A DNA stretch of 64,000 nt, taken from assembly GCA_030068145.1 (NCBI GenBank), contig JAPJBO010000827.1:1-64000 (forward strand), read 5' to 3'. Positions 7,140 through 17,555 of the stretch are shown here, in pieces (positions within the stretch are counted from its first letter, which is position 1; every line of letters begins with the position of its first letter). The stretch comes from Diplonema papillatum. Taxonomy: Eukaryota > Euglenozoa > Diplonemea > Diplonemida > Diplonemidae. The translations under genes and the position numbers were made by a program. Under the pieces are notes generated by a model that made no database searches, had not been told where the DNA came from, and worked only from the letters and a program-made list of their open reading frames with translations.

Positions 7140-9503
7140 CAGTCTAGCTCGTAATTAGTGCGGCTTTAATTCGAGTACATTTTAATTATGTCGTTTTTAA
7201 TTTTGTCGGGCCCATTTTTCCTGCATTTTGGACTTAATTACATTTTTCCTGGGTGGGCCTGAGCGAGGCTACTTCCAGACGGTGTGGTACAGTACTCCGC
7301 GTCCTGCCGACTCGCTCCAAGGCAGATGTTGCACCACGAACAAGGGAAAACGCGTCGAAGAAATAAATCTGATATTGATGAAAGAAAAAGGAAGCAAGGC
7401 AACAAGTAACATGCAGGGTCAAAACCTTGTGTCTTTTTGGAAATGGCCAAAAAAAAAATTCTGGAAAAAAAAATGGGGTTTTTGAATTTTAAAATTTTGG
7501 AACAAACTCTGCAGAAATTTTCGAGGAAGTTGAGCAATTTTTTTTTTTTCCAAATTTTTTTTTTGGGGGTCATCGGCCCCGCGGGAGCGTTTTAAAAAGA
7601 CCCAAGGTTCTGACCCTGCATGGTAAACCCGGACCTAGTCGATGTTTGCAAGAGACCTTCGTGGATGTGTCCACATGGCCAAGAGACCTTGCGGCTTTAC
7701 CTTCGAGCAGCTTAGCCTCCCTCGGTGCGCTGCAACGATCTCATCTCGTGTCGGACAAATTCGCTTGGGACGACCGAAAGATCTTACCAGTACAAAACGA
7801 CCTGCTTCGTCGCCCCCAGATGGTCTGGCACGTTTTCTCGTACTCTGAGGTTGGGTGGGAATGGTCTCTGCTGCATGCTCTTCGGGCTGGGAAGGCACAA
7901 CGAGTTGTGGTTCGTCAGTTGCTTTCTGACCGTCCACAGGGACTTCAGCATCTTCTTCGAGGTTCGCCAGTTCGCAGTACTGGTCGTAGAGGATTGTAGT
8001 GGATTCCGGAGGCGGCTCGTTGAACACAGCCCGCAGAATACCCGCAGCTGTCCACGACTTCACGACAACCTCTGCCGAGGTTGTATCGATGGCTTCGGCA
8101 AGGTAACGGTATTTACGGTCACGACGAACCTTCAGCCTTCCGTCGAGCAGTTGCTTGGTCGCATCACCTGCGTCGCTGGTGGTGAATAGCTCTTCGATGT
8201 GTGCACCCCAAGCCTTCTTGGCCTTCTGCTTGATGCATGATATGATGAACATATCGGCCGGCTGAAAGCAGTGAGTCTGCTTCTTGGGGATCTGAACAAT
8301 TGAGATGTTCTCACAAGCCAAGCCCACCTCTTCAGTAACATGCTGCGTCGCAGCGTCGAGGATCAGGACGGCCTTGTGTGTTGTTGGTAAACTGTGTTCG
8401 ACGCGGATGCGAGCCACTACGATTTTGAACTCGCTCAACCATTCCGCGAACGTTGCCTGGCATTGGAAGTGGGATCGTTCGGAATGTTGCTGCATGATTT
8501 TGGCGTGAGGCTGGCCTTCTGGAACGGCATGAACAGCAGTGGTCTTTCCTTGCCAGATCAGCTGCATCAGGTGAATCTGGCCGTCGGCGGAGCTCAAGAC
8601 AGAGCAGGTGAATCCCATCTTGTTGCTCGCCACCGCGATGTTTTTCTTCTCACCTCTTTTAACGCGTTCCCACGTCCACTGCTGGTTGCTGTTGTCCAAA
8701 TGCACGAAGAATTCGTCCATGTTGAACAGGAGGGCTTTACAGCCCACGTCAGTTTGCGACAGTTCTTTGTAGAACAGTGCACCATCATCCCTGATCTGTT
8801 TTGCAGAGACGGTGCGGTCCGTTGTGGCCTTGCGAACGCGGATTCCCATTCGTGCCATCTCCGCCTTGGCCCATGACACGCTGAAGAGCAGCACTCGGTC
8901 CTGTGAAACCAGCATTGGCCGACTACGTCCAACAACACCCCGGGCAACACAAGCAAAGATGTAAGCTGAGATCGGAGCACCTGTCCGACGAATGGTGTCG
9001 AAGACCCGACCCAGGATCCGTTGTTCTTCTGCTAGGAGTATGTGTTTCGGCCCACGTGTCTCTGGTTGAAAGTAGCGGCGGTGCTCTTCCCAGAACTTCT
9101 TCCAGCGCTGGACAACACGTTCACCCACCTTGTTGTCCGGATGGAGGCCGTTCCAGCGCCGGGCTGCTTGAGCAGCCGATGTTTGTCGTGCCATGTCGGT
9201 GAGTGCTTTGATGTCATCTGGGGCAAGTGTTGAACGGGTCTTTGTTGCTTTCGTCACTTCGTTGGCGTGGGTCTTTGCAGCTTTGATGTCAGGTGGTTCG
9301 GTGAAGCGATCCATTCTTCTTTTTTGCCGGTGTTGGCCTCGATTTCAGGGTTATCCTGGAGTGGAGGTTGGTGATGTGTTTAGCTGGAAACATGACCATG
9401 TGTTGTCGGAGTTAATTTTGTCGACTTTAATTATGTCGTTTTTATTTTTTTCGCCCGACCAAATCCGACATAATTAAAAACGACATAATTACCGCCTGCA
9501 CTG
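7140..9503 (-). mobile_element. Nearly complete pogo/mariner-like DNA transposon
   Basis: The ends start CAGT, and the first 18 bases of left (CAGTCTAGCTCGTAATTA) and inverted right end (CAGTGCAGGCGGTAATTA) match at 13 positions. It is flanked by TA on both sides (7138-7139, 9504-9505). Further inward both sides carry TAATTATGTCGTTTTTA blocks. CAGT ends, a TA target duplication and a DDE transposase are the hallmarks of Tc1/mariner-pogo elements. The element is 2,364 bp with one ORF on the minus strand, inserted inside the satellite array. Confidence 0.88.
7635..9314 (-). CDS. pogo/Tigger-like DDE transposase
   Basis: A 559-residue ORF from ATG 9314. Residues about 30-110 form a basic, helix-rich N-terminal part that should hold the helix-turn-helix DNA-binding region. 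The DDE_1-like catalytic core follows: FNMDEFFVH (Asp200), VLILDAATQH (Asp320) and QTHCFQPADMFI (Asp354), which is DD34D spacing. The QPxD pattern is typical of pogo-like transposases. The tail (about 480-520) carries a basic RKRARP patch. It should bind the element's inverted repeats and move it by cut and paste at TA sites. The frame is uninterrupted, so the copy could be functional. Confidence 0.85.
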   Translation of the reverse strand: MDRFTEPPDIKAAKTHANEVTKATKTRSTLAPDDIKALTDMARQTSAAQAARRWNGLHPDNKVGERVVQRWKKFWEEHRRYFQPETRGPKHILLAEEQRILGRVFDTIRRTGAPISAYIFACVARGVVGRSRPMLVSQDRVLLFSVSWAKAEMARMGIRVRKATTDRTVSAKQIRDDGALFYKELSQTDVGCKALLFNMDEFFVHLDNSNQQWTWERVKRGEKKNIAVASNKMGFTCSVLSSADGQIHLMQLIWQGKTTAVHAVPEGQPHAKIMQQHSERSHFQCQATFAEWLSEFKIVVARIRVEHSLPTTHKAVLILDAATQHVTEEVGLACENISIVQIPKKQTHCFQPADMFIISCIKQKAKKAWGAHIEELFTTSDAGDATKQLLDGRLKVRRDRKYRYLAEAIDTTSAEVVVKSWTAAGILRAVFNEPPPESTTILYDQYCELANLEEDAEVPVDGQKATDEPQLVVPSQPEEHAAETIPTQPQSTRKRARPSGGDEAGRFVLVRSFGRPKRICPTRDEIVAAHRGRLSCSKVKPQGLLAMWTHPRRSLANID

Positions 9504-10045
9504 TACCCGCATACCGAGACCCGCAAACCCGCATACCCTAACCCGCAAACCCGCGTACCCTAACCCGCAAACCCGCAAACCCGCAAACCCGCATACCCTA
9601 ACCCGCAAACCCCGCAAACCCGCATACCCTAACCCGCAAACCCCGCAAACCCGCATACCCTAACCCGCAAACCCGCAAACCCGCACCCGCATACCCTAAC
9701 CCGCAAACCCGCAAACCCGCACGAACCCTAATACCCGCATACCGAGACCCGCAAACCCGCATACCCTAAGCCGCAAACCCGCAAACCCGCGCACCCTAAC
9801 CCGCAAACCCCGCAACCCGCAAACCCGCTTACCCTAACCCGCAAACCCCGCAAACCCGCGTACCCTAACCCGCAAACCCCGCAAACCCGCATACCCTAAC
9901 CCGCAAACCCCGCAAACCCGCATACCCGAACCCGCCAACCCTAATACCCGCATACCGAGACCCGCAAACCCGCATACCCTAACCCGCAAACCCCGCAAAC
10001 CCGCGCACCCTAACCCGCAAACCCCGCAAACCCGCAAACCCGCCG
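9504..10045 (+). repeat. CCCTAA-like interstitial satellite, right part
   Basis: About 540 bp of interleaved ACCCGCAA, ACCCGCATA and ACCCTA units. ACCCTA matches the common eukaryotic telomere repeat, but it is mixed with CCCGC units, so this is a degenerate or telomere-derived satellite rather than a working telomere. A run lies in the middle of the window, not at a chromosome end. Confidence 0.85.
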
Positions 10046-10104
10046 TGCCGGAACTGTTTTGCAAATACACACCGCAGATCAAAGAAAGGGGGGTAAGGTG
10101 GAAA

Positions 10105-10490
10105 AATGCAGATCAAACGGGAGTAGAATGTGCACACGCTTATCCGACTCTTGACTTACTATGCCGTGTTCTGAAAGCTGTCGAGGGGCCCCTCCATAGG
10201 TTCTCGCATGATTCGTTCGCCTTCGTAACACTATCCGTTTGTAGTACGCTTCGCAATTGTGTTCTTGCACTCTAGCCGAATGGCGGGTGGCGGATTTCCG
10301 CGCTCGGGCGCAAGACACAATTATGCTGCTTTTGCAGTGCAAGCCGAACCCGGTTCGCGACTTCGGTTGCGGTAAAGTGTTACGAAGTCTTCGGCTTTCA
10401 GATCCGGATACGCGTATGCAACAGATAGTTAGAGGTCACTTGAAGGATACCCGTGTGCAGCGTTCGAAAGAGTTTGCGTATCTGGTGTCT
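10105..10490 (+). repeat. Long direct repeat, copy 1 (possible solo or TRIM LTR)
   Basis: About 385 bp repeated in the same orientation at 11056-11445, roughly 90 percent alike by eye. Shared blocks include GAATGTGCACACGCTTATCC, GTCGAGGGGCCCCTCCATAG and CGAATGGCGGGTGGCGGATT. Two direct copies about 565 bp apart would suit a TRIM-like retroelement, but I see no clean TG...CA ends, primer site or target duplication. Confidence 0.75.
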
Positions 10491-11055
10491 TTTTTTTCTG
10501 GGGGGGAATCCCTTTTGACCCATGTATTTTGTGTGAAGATTTTCGAAGCAGCCCGAGGATATTCGTCAGTCCTTTCTTTCTTCCGGCGTAATTGTCGTCC
10601 AGGTTACTGATCGTGAGAAGGGGTTCCAAGTACATGCTGTCAATTCTGTCTGAGTGCGCGATGCAGTTTACCGATAGCCACCGCGTGCCTTCTGTGCCAG
10701 GGGTCGGATACGTTTACTTGCTGACCGGTGCTAAGTTGTAGACGGCCCACCTATCAGCCTGAGTTCAGCTCCACAAGGTTCGTTTCGTTAAGGCAACTCA
10801 TGATCACTTCGGTGTGAGGGATTAGTCCTGTTAGAAACTGCTTGTGGGCGCCTGCTCCGTTGCGTGGTCTTCTCTCCGTACAGTGTTCCACGTCTGGAAG
10901 GTCCTTGCGTTCAGTTCGCGCTTCCTGTGGGCACAAAGACAGCCGATGACTTCAGGAAGGAATCAGCCATTCTTGCGTGATGTAATGTGGAGAGCCTCAG
11001 ACTCCGTCTGTGGCCATTTGGGTTGTTAGCCCACCGTCCTTCGCTTGCGTTCGGG

Positions 11056-11445
11056 AAATGCAGATCAACCGGAAGTAGAATGTGCACACGCTTATCCGTA
11101 TCGTGGCTCACTCTGCCGTGTTCTGAAAGCTGTCGAGGGGCCCCTCCATAGGTTCCCGCATGATTCGTTCGCCTTTGTAACACTATCCGTTTGCAGTACG
11201 CTTCGCGATTGTGTTCTTGCAATATCTAGCCGAATGGCGGGTGGCGGATTTCCGCGCTCGTGCGCAAGACACAATTATGCTGCTTTTGCAGTGCAAGCCG
11301 AACCCGGTTCGCGACCTCGGTTGCGGTAAAGTGTTACAAAGTCTTCGGCTTTCAGATCCGGATAACGCCTTATGCAACATGATAGTTAGAGGTCACTTGA
11401 AGGATACCCGTGTGCAGCGTTCGAAAGAGTTTGTGTATCTGGAGT
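11056..11445 (+). repeat. Long direct repeat, copy 2
   Basis: Second copy of the 10105-10490 repeat. The 565 bp between the copies has no recognisable gene. Confidence 0.75.
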
Positions 11446-11534
11446 CGGTTGTCCATCTCGGGGTATTTGAGACCCAAAAATTTAGCCCAAAAATTTGACG
11501 AAATTTTTGACCGCCGTGCAAATTTTTCTGAAAC

Positions 11535-11745
11535 TTCGGAAAAAGTCTCTATTAGCGAGCGCTAATAGAGACTTTTTTCCCGCGAAAAGAGCGCTTTTTC
11601 CGCGTAAAAAGCCACTTTTGCGCGAATAAAGACTTTTTGGGCGCGAATAAAGACTTTTTGGGCGCGAATAAAGACTTTTCGGGCGCGAATAAAGACTTTT
11701 TTTCCGCGGATAAAGACCCTGGGCCGCTAATAAAGACCCTGTCCC
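11535..11745 (+). repeat. Tandem array, about 21 bp unit
   Basis: Units of GCGCGAATAAAGACTTTTT with variants, after a short palindrome around TTAGCGAGCGCTAA. The same motif appears at 6340-6402. Confidence 0.8.
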
Positions 11746-12218
11746 GCCCCCCCCCCCTAGGGCTATGTAGGATGGAAACGTTGGAAACGTTTCCGTTTCC
11801 GTTTCCGTTTCCTTCTTTTTGGCGGTGGATGGAAACGCCGTTTCTTTTCAAAAGAAACGGCTGGTATGCCACTAGTATACTGGCTGAAGGTCCGACCGGA
11901 AATGTGTGTCGAACGGCGGACCCCGCAATCCAGTGGGAAACCATGGACAAGGTGGCTCCGAAAAAGAGGGAGGAAAGAAGCATAAGAGTTGCGACCGCGT
12001 GGAGCAGACGCAACACACGCATCCGGTTGTGATGACGAGTCTGCAGCTCTTTATACCAATGGCTGTTGTGGCGACGATGCTCTATTATGCGAGGCCGTTG
12101 GCCAACGCGCTGAAGACGATCGGGAAAGCACATCCGCTTCCAATAATAGGCTATCCAGATACGGTCGTCGGGAGCACCGCCGCGCCACAGGCTACAAGAC
12201 CGGGGGTTTTCGGCGGCG

Positions 12219-12829
12219 TATGACAAAGAGGGAGTGCAATCAGCATCAGGAGGTGAGAAGGGCACACGTATGCCGGGGCAATGTTGAACCCGCCAGAAAA
12301 GCGATGGCCTGTGTGTTAAACATCGCTTGCCATATCGAGGTCTGGGGTGTTCCGCGTACCATCCTCAAGACGATGTACTACATGTTCGTGACTGGAGATG
12401 TGAACCCCCTGCGCACATCAACCGAAAGCCACCTGGCTGAACTCCTCACAACTGATTCACCCCAGTGAGGTTGCATTCCGAAGCTCGTCAAAAGAGTCTA
12501 AATACGACGGCTACTGGGACGCCATGGGCCGCGTTCTTGAGAAGTGCGGTACTGTCGTGGACGAGAGGCGTCATGGAGAAGTTTCACGCCTCACGTTTGA
12601 GGTCCCCGCAAGCATCCGGCTTCTCATGGAAGAAGTGCAGAAGCGGCTTCCGGCCGATGCCCACGTCCCGTCCGAAACGTGGGTACGATACCAATTCTGG
12701 CCGAGTACGCCGAACAACACGGTTGCTCCCAGGCAGTCGCAAGGCCCACGACTAGACGCCTACTACTGTCGGTGGCAGCAGCTCTACGCTGAAGGCTCAC
12801 CTGGTCCCTCCGTACAACAAAAAGCCTGA
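12219..12829 (+). pseudogene. Degraded coding remnant, family not recognised
   Basis: One frame from 12219 reads MTKRECNQHQEV... through ILKTMYYMFVTGDVNPL and stops at 12468. The neighbouring frame then reads coding-like residues (YDGYWDAMGRVLEK, RLTFEVPASIRLL, ETWVRYQFWP) to a stop at 12829. A single-base shift near 12460 would join them. Composition is protein-like, but I cannot name the family. A decayed mobile-element gene is the simplest reading. Confidence 0.4.
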
Positions 12830-13149
12830 GCACATGCAGACGACGGGCATTTCCCAGTGCAAAAAGTCGCCGAAGAATCAAAGTGAGGGACGCGTACCCC
12901 TCCGGGCCCCCACCCCCCGACCGCTTGCCATCAAGACCACCCCCTCCACACAGGAACCCACAGGCCAGGTGACTTGCAAAACTATTTTTTTTAAAAAAAC
13001 TATTTTTTTTTGCGCGCGCGCGCGGAAAATTTTCAGGGGTCGGGGGACGCGGATCAAAAAATAAAAATAGTCTGCCCTTAGCAATTGTTGAATGTTAACG
13101 ATAAGTGTAAATAATATGTTGTTAACAATAGCCGATGTAAACAATAAGT

Positions 13150-13236
13150 GTAGGGGGGGGGGGGGGGGAAGGCATTTTTTAAAAAACCATCCATCCATCC
13201 ATCAGCCGGCTACCCCCCCCCCCCCCCCCCCCCGGG
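13150..13236. repeat. Homopolymer G and C tracts
   Basis: A run of about 17 G (13154-13170) and a run of about 22 C (13214-13235) flank a CCATCCATCCATC stretch. The tracts could pair as an imperfect hairpin and are likely length-variable. Confidence 0.8.
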
Positions 13237-13339
13237 GGGTTTAGATAGTTAGTTTCGCTATCGGCTGGGCTAGTGGCAGTCTACCAGACGGTGCTGTTCC
13301 TGGCAGTTAATGGCAGCGCAGTTCTGCACCATACAATAC

Positions 13340-13640
13340 GGTACTCATCCCCATTTTTTACATAAGCGCCAGCTTGGAAAGAAATGCTCGACGATGCTGC
13401 CAGACATAGAACCGAAGGGATCCCAAGTGCTGTAACTATGTTGAACGGACGTGAGGTCATGCGGGTCTACTACACGACAAGACACACAAACACAAACAGG
13501 TCAAAGTCCTGACTGAGAAAACAACACACGGTGGTGTAAGCGAAGAACAAATCAGGTTGTGTTTGTTATATTATTTGCCCCTCTACCTCTATATTTCCTC
13601 CCTTCCATTCGGAGTCGAAGCAGCTACGTCGAGTATTTCT
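13340..13640 (+). repeat. Dispersed repeat family C, copy 1
   Basis: Shares AAGTGCTGTAAC, TTGAACGGACGTGAGGTCAT and TAAGCGAAGAACAA with 53768-53990 (same strand). Its right part (13545-13640) is matched in reverse complement at 25735-25862. No protein frame. Confidence 0.7.
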
Positions 13641-13889
13641 ACTAAACTTTCACACGCTGTCGAGGCCTTCTCCCCGTGACGAATTTTCCTGTGCTCTAGT
13701 AGCACGGATCCTGGCTGTGACGAGCTACGAGCAGCCGCCCTATAAACCAGACTCACACCGCTGTCCTGTCTGCAGACACTGAGGCTCCGCGCTGATACTG
13801 GTCCGCCTCATGTGTCCAGATGGGACCAGTGCAGTGTTGAGCGCATCCATTCCAAGCACGGTTTTGCAATCCCCCTACCACCCTTTAAC

Positions 13890-14062
13890 CATACTTTTGG
13901 CTAGCCAAAGTGAGTAAAAGAGTGAAAGAGTACGTACAGTAGTGAGTAGAACAGAGAACGAGTGTAAAAGAAGTTGGCGGTAGCACAAACTACCGCGCCA
14001 GCGGAGACCACCGCAAAAGGATTTCTTGCTTTTCCTTATCCCTCAAAACAGCACCAATGACA
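13890..14062 (+). repeat. Dispersed repeat family F, copy 1
   Basis: About 165 bp also found directly upstream of the coiled-coil gene at 37535-37705. Shared blocks include TTGGCTAGCCAAAG, GAGTACGTACAGTAGTGAGT and TTTCCTTATCCCTCAAAAC. Here no gene follows directly. Confidence 0.75.
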
Positions 14063-16168
14063 ACTACCCCCCCCTTTAACCATACTACAACTTTCTTGTT
14101 CGAACCTTTCACGAGACGTCCCCGCCGGGATCTTCCTCGTCTTGTTTTCGATGTGTCTTGGACAGTGGTCCGCCACTAAATTAAGTCCGAGGGAAGGTTC
14201 TTTTTGTTCGCACATCTAGGAAATCTTTGACCTACACAAGGATTCTTATCCTCAGAAGCTGCCAACGCTGGAGCTAAAGCTGAAGCCAACGCTGAAGTTA
14301 GCACCGTCTGAGGCCGGACTCCTCCGTGTAGACCTCTTGTTGTGCTACTCACGATTGCGGTAGTCGTAAAACCTAACGTCACCTCATCGAGTATTTTTGG
14401 CATGTTTGCACCTTCGCGCTGCACGTTCCTCGCTGATTGTCTGCAGTGAAAAGCTGCCGAAGGGAGTTCTCTTTTTCTTTTACAAAAATAGCGCTAAAAA
14501 ATAAAACAGTACCGTGCAACAAAAAGCAAGCAACGTGTTTTTCTTCTTCTTTTTCTTTTTGAATAGGCTAATGCTGCTGGAATAGTTGACTGGGCCTCTT
14601 GAGTTTGTGCTAACCACGAATTGGGAGTCGGGAGAACCTACAAAGCCAAAAGCAGGACCGACCCCCCCGTTCGTGAGAAAGAGCGAATAATAAATTTGGG
14701 ACGCAACGGTGAAGGAAGTCGTCGCGAACACACCCAAGAACGTCGAAGAGCCACCGCCGCACTATGAAGCCAACGTCCTTTGTTGACGGGGAAAACGAAG
14801 GTGAGGTGCTCTTTGATCGAGCAAAGTCAACGCAAGCGCAAGCAAGCACGTGTGCACAACCGAGGGCTGGCAGCGAATGCGCCGTCCGTCAAAGTACTGA
14901 TAAAGTAGCACCGAGGCCGACTGCTAGCACCGTGTATGCACTCAGTCCTGGGGCGAAAAGGAAGAGGGTGGGCAGGGAGAAATACTCGAGGGGCTGCCTT
15001 GTGCTTTCTTCAAAGGAGGCTAGAGGGAATACAACTACAAAGTGGGTCTTTTTTGTTGACGCTTACTGAACCCAGACTCACCTGTGTTTCGTGCGGGCTA
15101 CAGTGCATCACCTCCTTTGATCTTTGTGCGATAGTGGGGAGTCATCGGCATGCTGATAAGTACCCCACTTATCTTTTGCAACTGGCAGCCTCCCCAAGTA
15201 TTTCCTACAAAGCAGGTGCTAATACAAAAAAGTTGCACTCTAAAAAAGCCGTGAACGCGCACCCTTGGGGTAAAAATACCCCGGTCCACTCCATGCATAC
15301 CGACGAAAGTTCTGACGTCCGCATCCTGAACTCTAACAGTGTCGTCGGCATGCATCCTGCCCGTTATTCCCAAGAAGACGCTTTCAACACGTTTTCTCGG
15401 CCGAAGACTCCTTTGCTCAAGTGGCTGGAGCCATGTGTTGATGCTGCGTTTGCAAATTATTAGTGGTGTTTGCGGTTGACACCAAAAACGTAAGCCACTA
15501 AACATAAGTAAACTAAAGTCTTTTTTGGCCCTTCGGGCTTGGTCTGGGAGCCCAAAAGTATGGCGATCGCGGTAATCTTGTGGGAAATTAAAAAAGTCAA
15601 CCCAAACAACTCCCGCTGGTAGAGAAAATCTGCCTAAAGGAATCAACCGCCTTCGGGTGGGCTAGTCTGGCAGTTGCTGTCGTTGAAAAAAGAAAGAAAG
15701 AAAGAGAACCGAGGGCCCCAGTCGCCCCGCGGCTCATTCCTAGCTTACAAAGTCTTGCACTCCCTTTGTCTCTCTTTTATATCGAAGACTTGATGCTGGC
15801 CTCGATCTTACATGAGAAACGCAGATCCGAAGCGTTTGCACAGTCGCATGCCGTTGACTGCAGAAAAAAAGCCTCAGTGGCCGGTGACTCGACTCTAAAC
15901 CATCGGACCTTCAAACCTCAAAACACGCGGGAAAGGTTGCCGGCCCAGGCAATGTTGTACCGGGGTCGTCTCGGATCGATCCCGAAAAGCAAACCTGTCG
16001 CCAAGGTGGGCGCGCGCTGCGCAGAGCTGGAACCAGTGCCCCAGCCACAGGGCTACCCGCAACCTGCTCGCGGAGTATCGAGATCTTTTGAGTGCATGCA
16101 TCACATGGATTGGCATGCACTTTCCGACGGGTTACTTTGTGCTGTCGCCGTTGACTGCCATTCGTGCT
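14063..16168. other. No supported gene; several doubtful ORFs
   Basis: Open frames of 82 to 182 codons occur on both strands: 14176-14424 minus, 14764-15069 plus, and 15098-15646 minus overlapping 14936-15463 plus. None shows domains, and opposite-strand frames overlap, so coding is not supported. The 14764 ORF has an ATG and a basic GAKRKRVGREK patch, making it the least unlikely as a first exon. Confidence 0.3.
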
Positions 16169-16243
16169 TGTGAGGTTTGGGGGGCTGAGTCTTCCTGCGT
16201 TCATTTTGTGAGGTTTGGGGGGCTGAGTCTTCCTGGTTTGCGT
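16169..16243 (+). repeat. Two-copy tandem duplication, about 38 bp
   Basis: TTGTGAGGTTTGGGGGGCTG plus AGTCTTCCTG occurs twice in a row (from about 16168 and 16207). Confidence 0.8.
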
Positions 16244-16351
16244 TGAGGTTAGAATGCAGAACATCTGCGCCGATGCCTGCATTGGTCACCCCGTGACTAC
16301 CTCGTCGATCGTACCGTGACATGCTTCAGGCGCTTGCACTCATTCACATCA

Positions 16352-17247
16352 TCATCTTCGCTTTGCGTCCTTCCCCTTCCTCGCCGGTGTGCGTGCTTCT
16401 GCGATCCCTGCCTTCGCTTTCACGGGTGGCGTCCTCTTCCGTTGGAGGGTCGTCATCCCTCGTCTTCGTTTCGCTGGCGCCGATGCCTTCCTTGCTGGTG
16501 ACGGTGTCACTGGCGGGGCCGGCGTCCGCCCGTTCGCGTTCCGGGAGTGCAACGTTGGAAAAGAAGAGCGAAATTATTAGCTCTGACGACGGGCGCGGGA
16601 ATGCCAGCGCGCGATGTAATGTGTCCGGGATCAGATTGAAGGGGGGCTGGGTGTGGCGCTCTTGGGGAGTGCTCCCCCCCCTTTCCGCGAAGAAGACTTG
16701 ATGCTAGCATCAAACACATGAGAGGCAAGCAGCGCCCGAGCACGAAACTAAGATTTTCCCCCCTGTCGCAGCGCCCGTGAAATTGCGGGTGTGACATCAT
16801 GGAGGACGTCTGCATCATCGTGGGTTCTCCTCGAGGCGCGGCTGGCCTTTGCACTGTGGTCGCTGCCGGTCTCGCCACGGTCCCCCGTGACCCTTCGGTT
16901 CAGCTCCGGATGCGTCAGGCGCTGACGAATCCTCGCGTTTCCTGCGGCGCTGTTGCTCGCGTCGTTGCAATACCTGGTTGAGTTCAAGAGCAAGCAGACA
17001 TGCCATTTATTTACGTGTGCTTGAGGGGCCGTCGGGTGCCTTCAGTTCCTTCTTTTTGCACCCCCACAGCGGGCGTTGCCGTCTTCGGCTTTTTCCTCCT
17101 TTTGTGCAGCTTGTTCTGACGGTCATCTCGACAAGTTCCGAAAGGTTTGTGGCCATCTTTTGTGGCCGTTTTTGGCAACAAAATCCCGCGTGCCACAGGC
17201 TCTTTCCTCCGAAAGATTTTGTTGAGGAAACAGGGTTTGGCTGGCAA
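16352..17247 (-). pseudogene. Degraded Lys/Arg/Pro-rich coding remnants
   Basis: Three minus-strand open pieces have coding-like basic composition: 17247-17011 (FRRKEPVARG..., NKLHKRRKKPKTATPA), 17006-16815 (REQQRRRKREDSSAP...) and 16552-16352 (SPARKASAPAKRRRG, ARTPARKGKDAKRR). They lie in different frames without obvious splice links. Basic low-complexity tails of this kind end the LINE remnants elsewhere in the window, so a decayed retrotransposon tail is possible. Function not known. Confidence 0.25.
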
Positions 17248-17555
17248 AATCTTTGGGCCGTGTTCGTTTCCGCGCTGCGCGAACGATGTTCGCCTTATCC
17301 CAAGTTCGTTAGTCCGTTAAGTAATGCGCTGGCATAGCTAGCGAATCTGGCATGACCGCCTCGATACTCTCAACTGGCGGTGTTCTCATTCCACGGAAAG
17401 AACCGTACGCGTAACTGGTGCGGGTCTCCTAGTTGGGTATGACTGTTACTGTCAATTACCGCACAGGAAGGTCAAACTGGTGCTGCTCGCGTTGGCTTTG
17501 CACACACGCAATGAAAACATAGGTAGGAAGAGGGGAAAGGGGAAAGGGGGATGCA

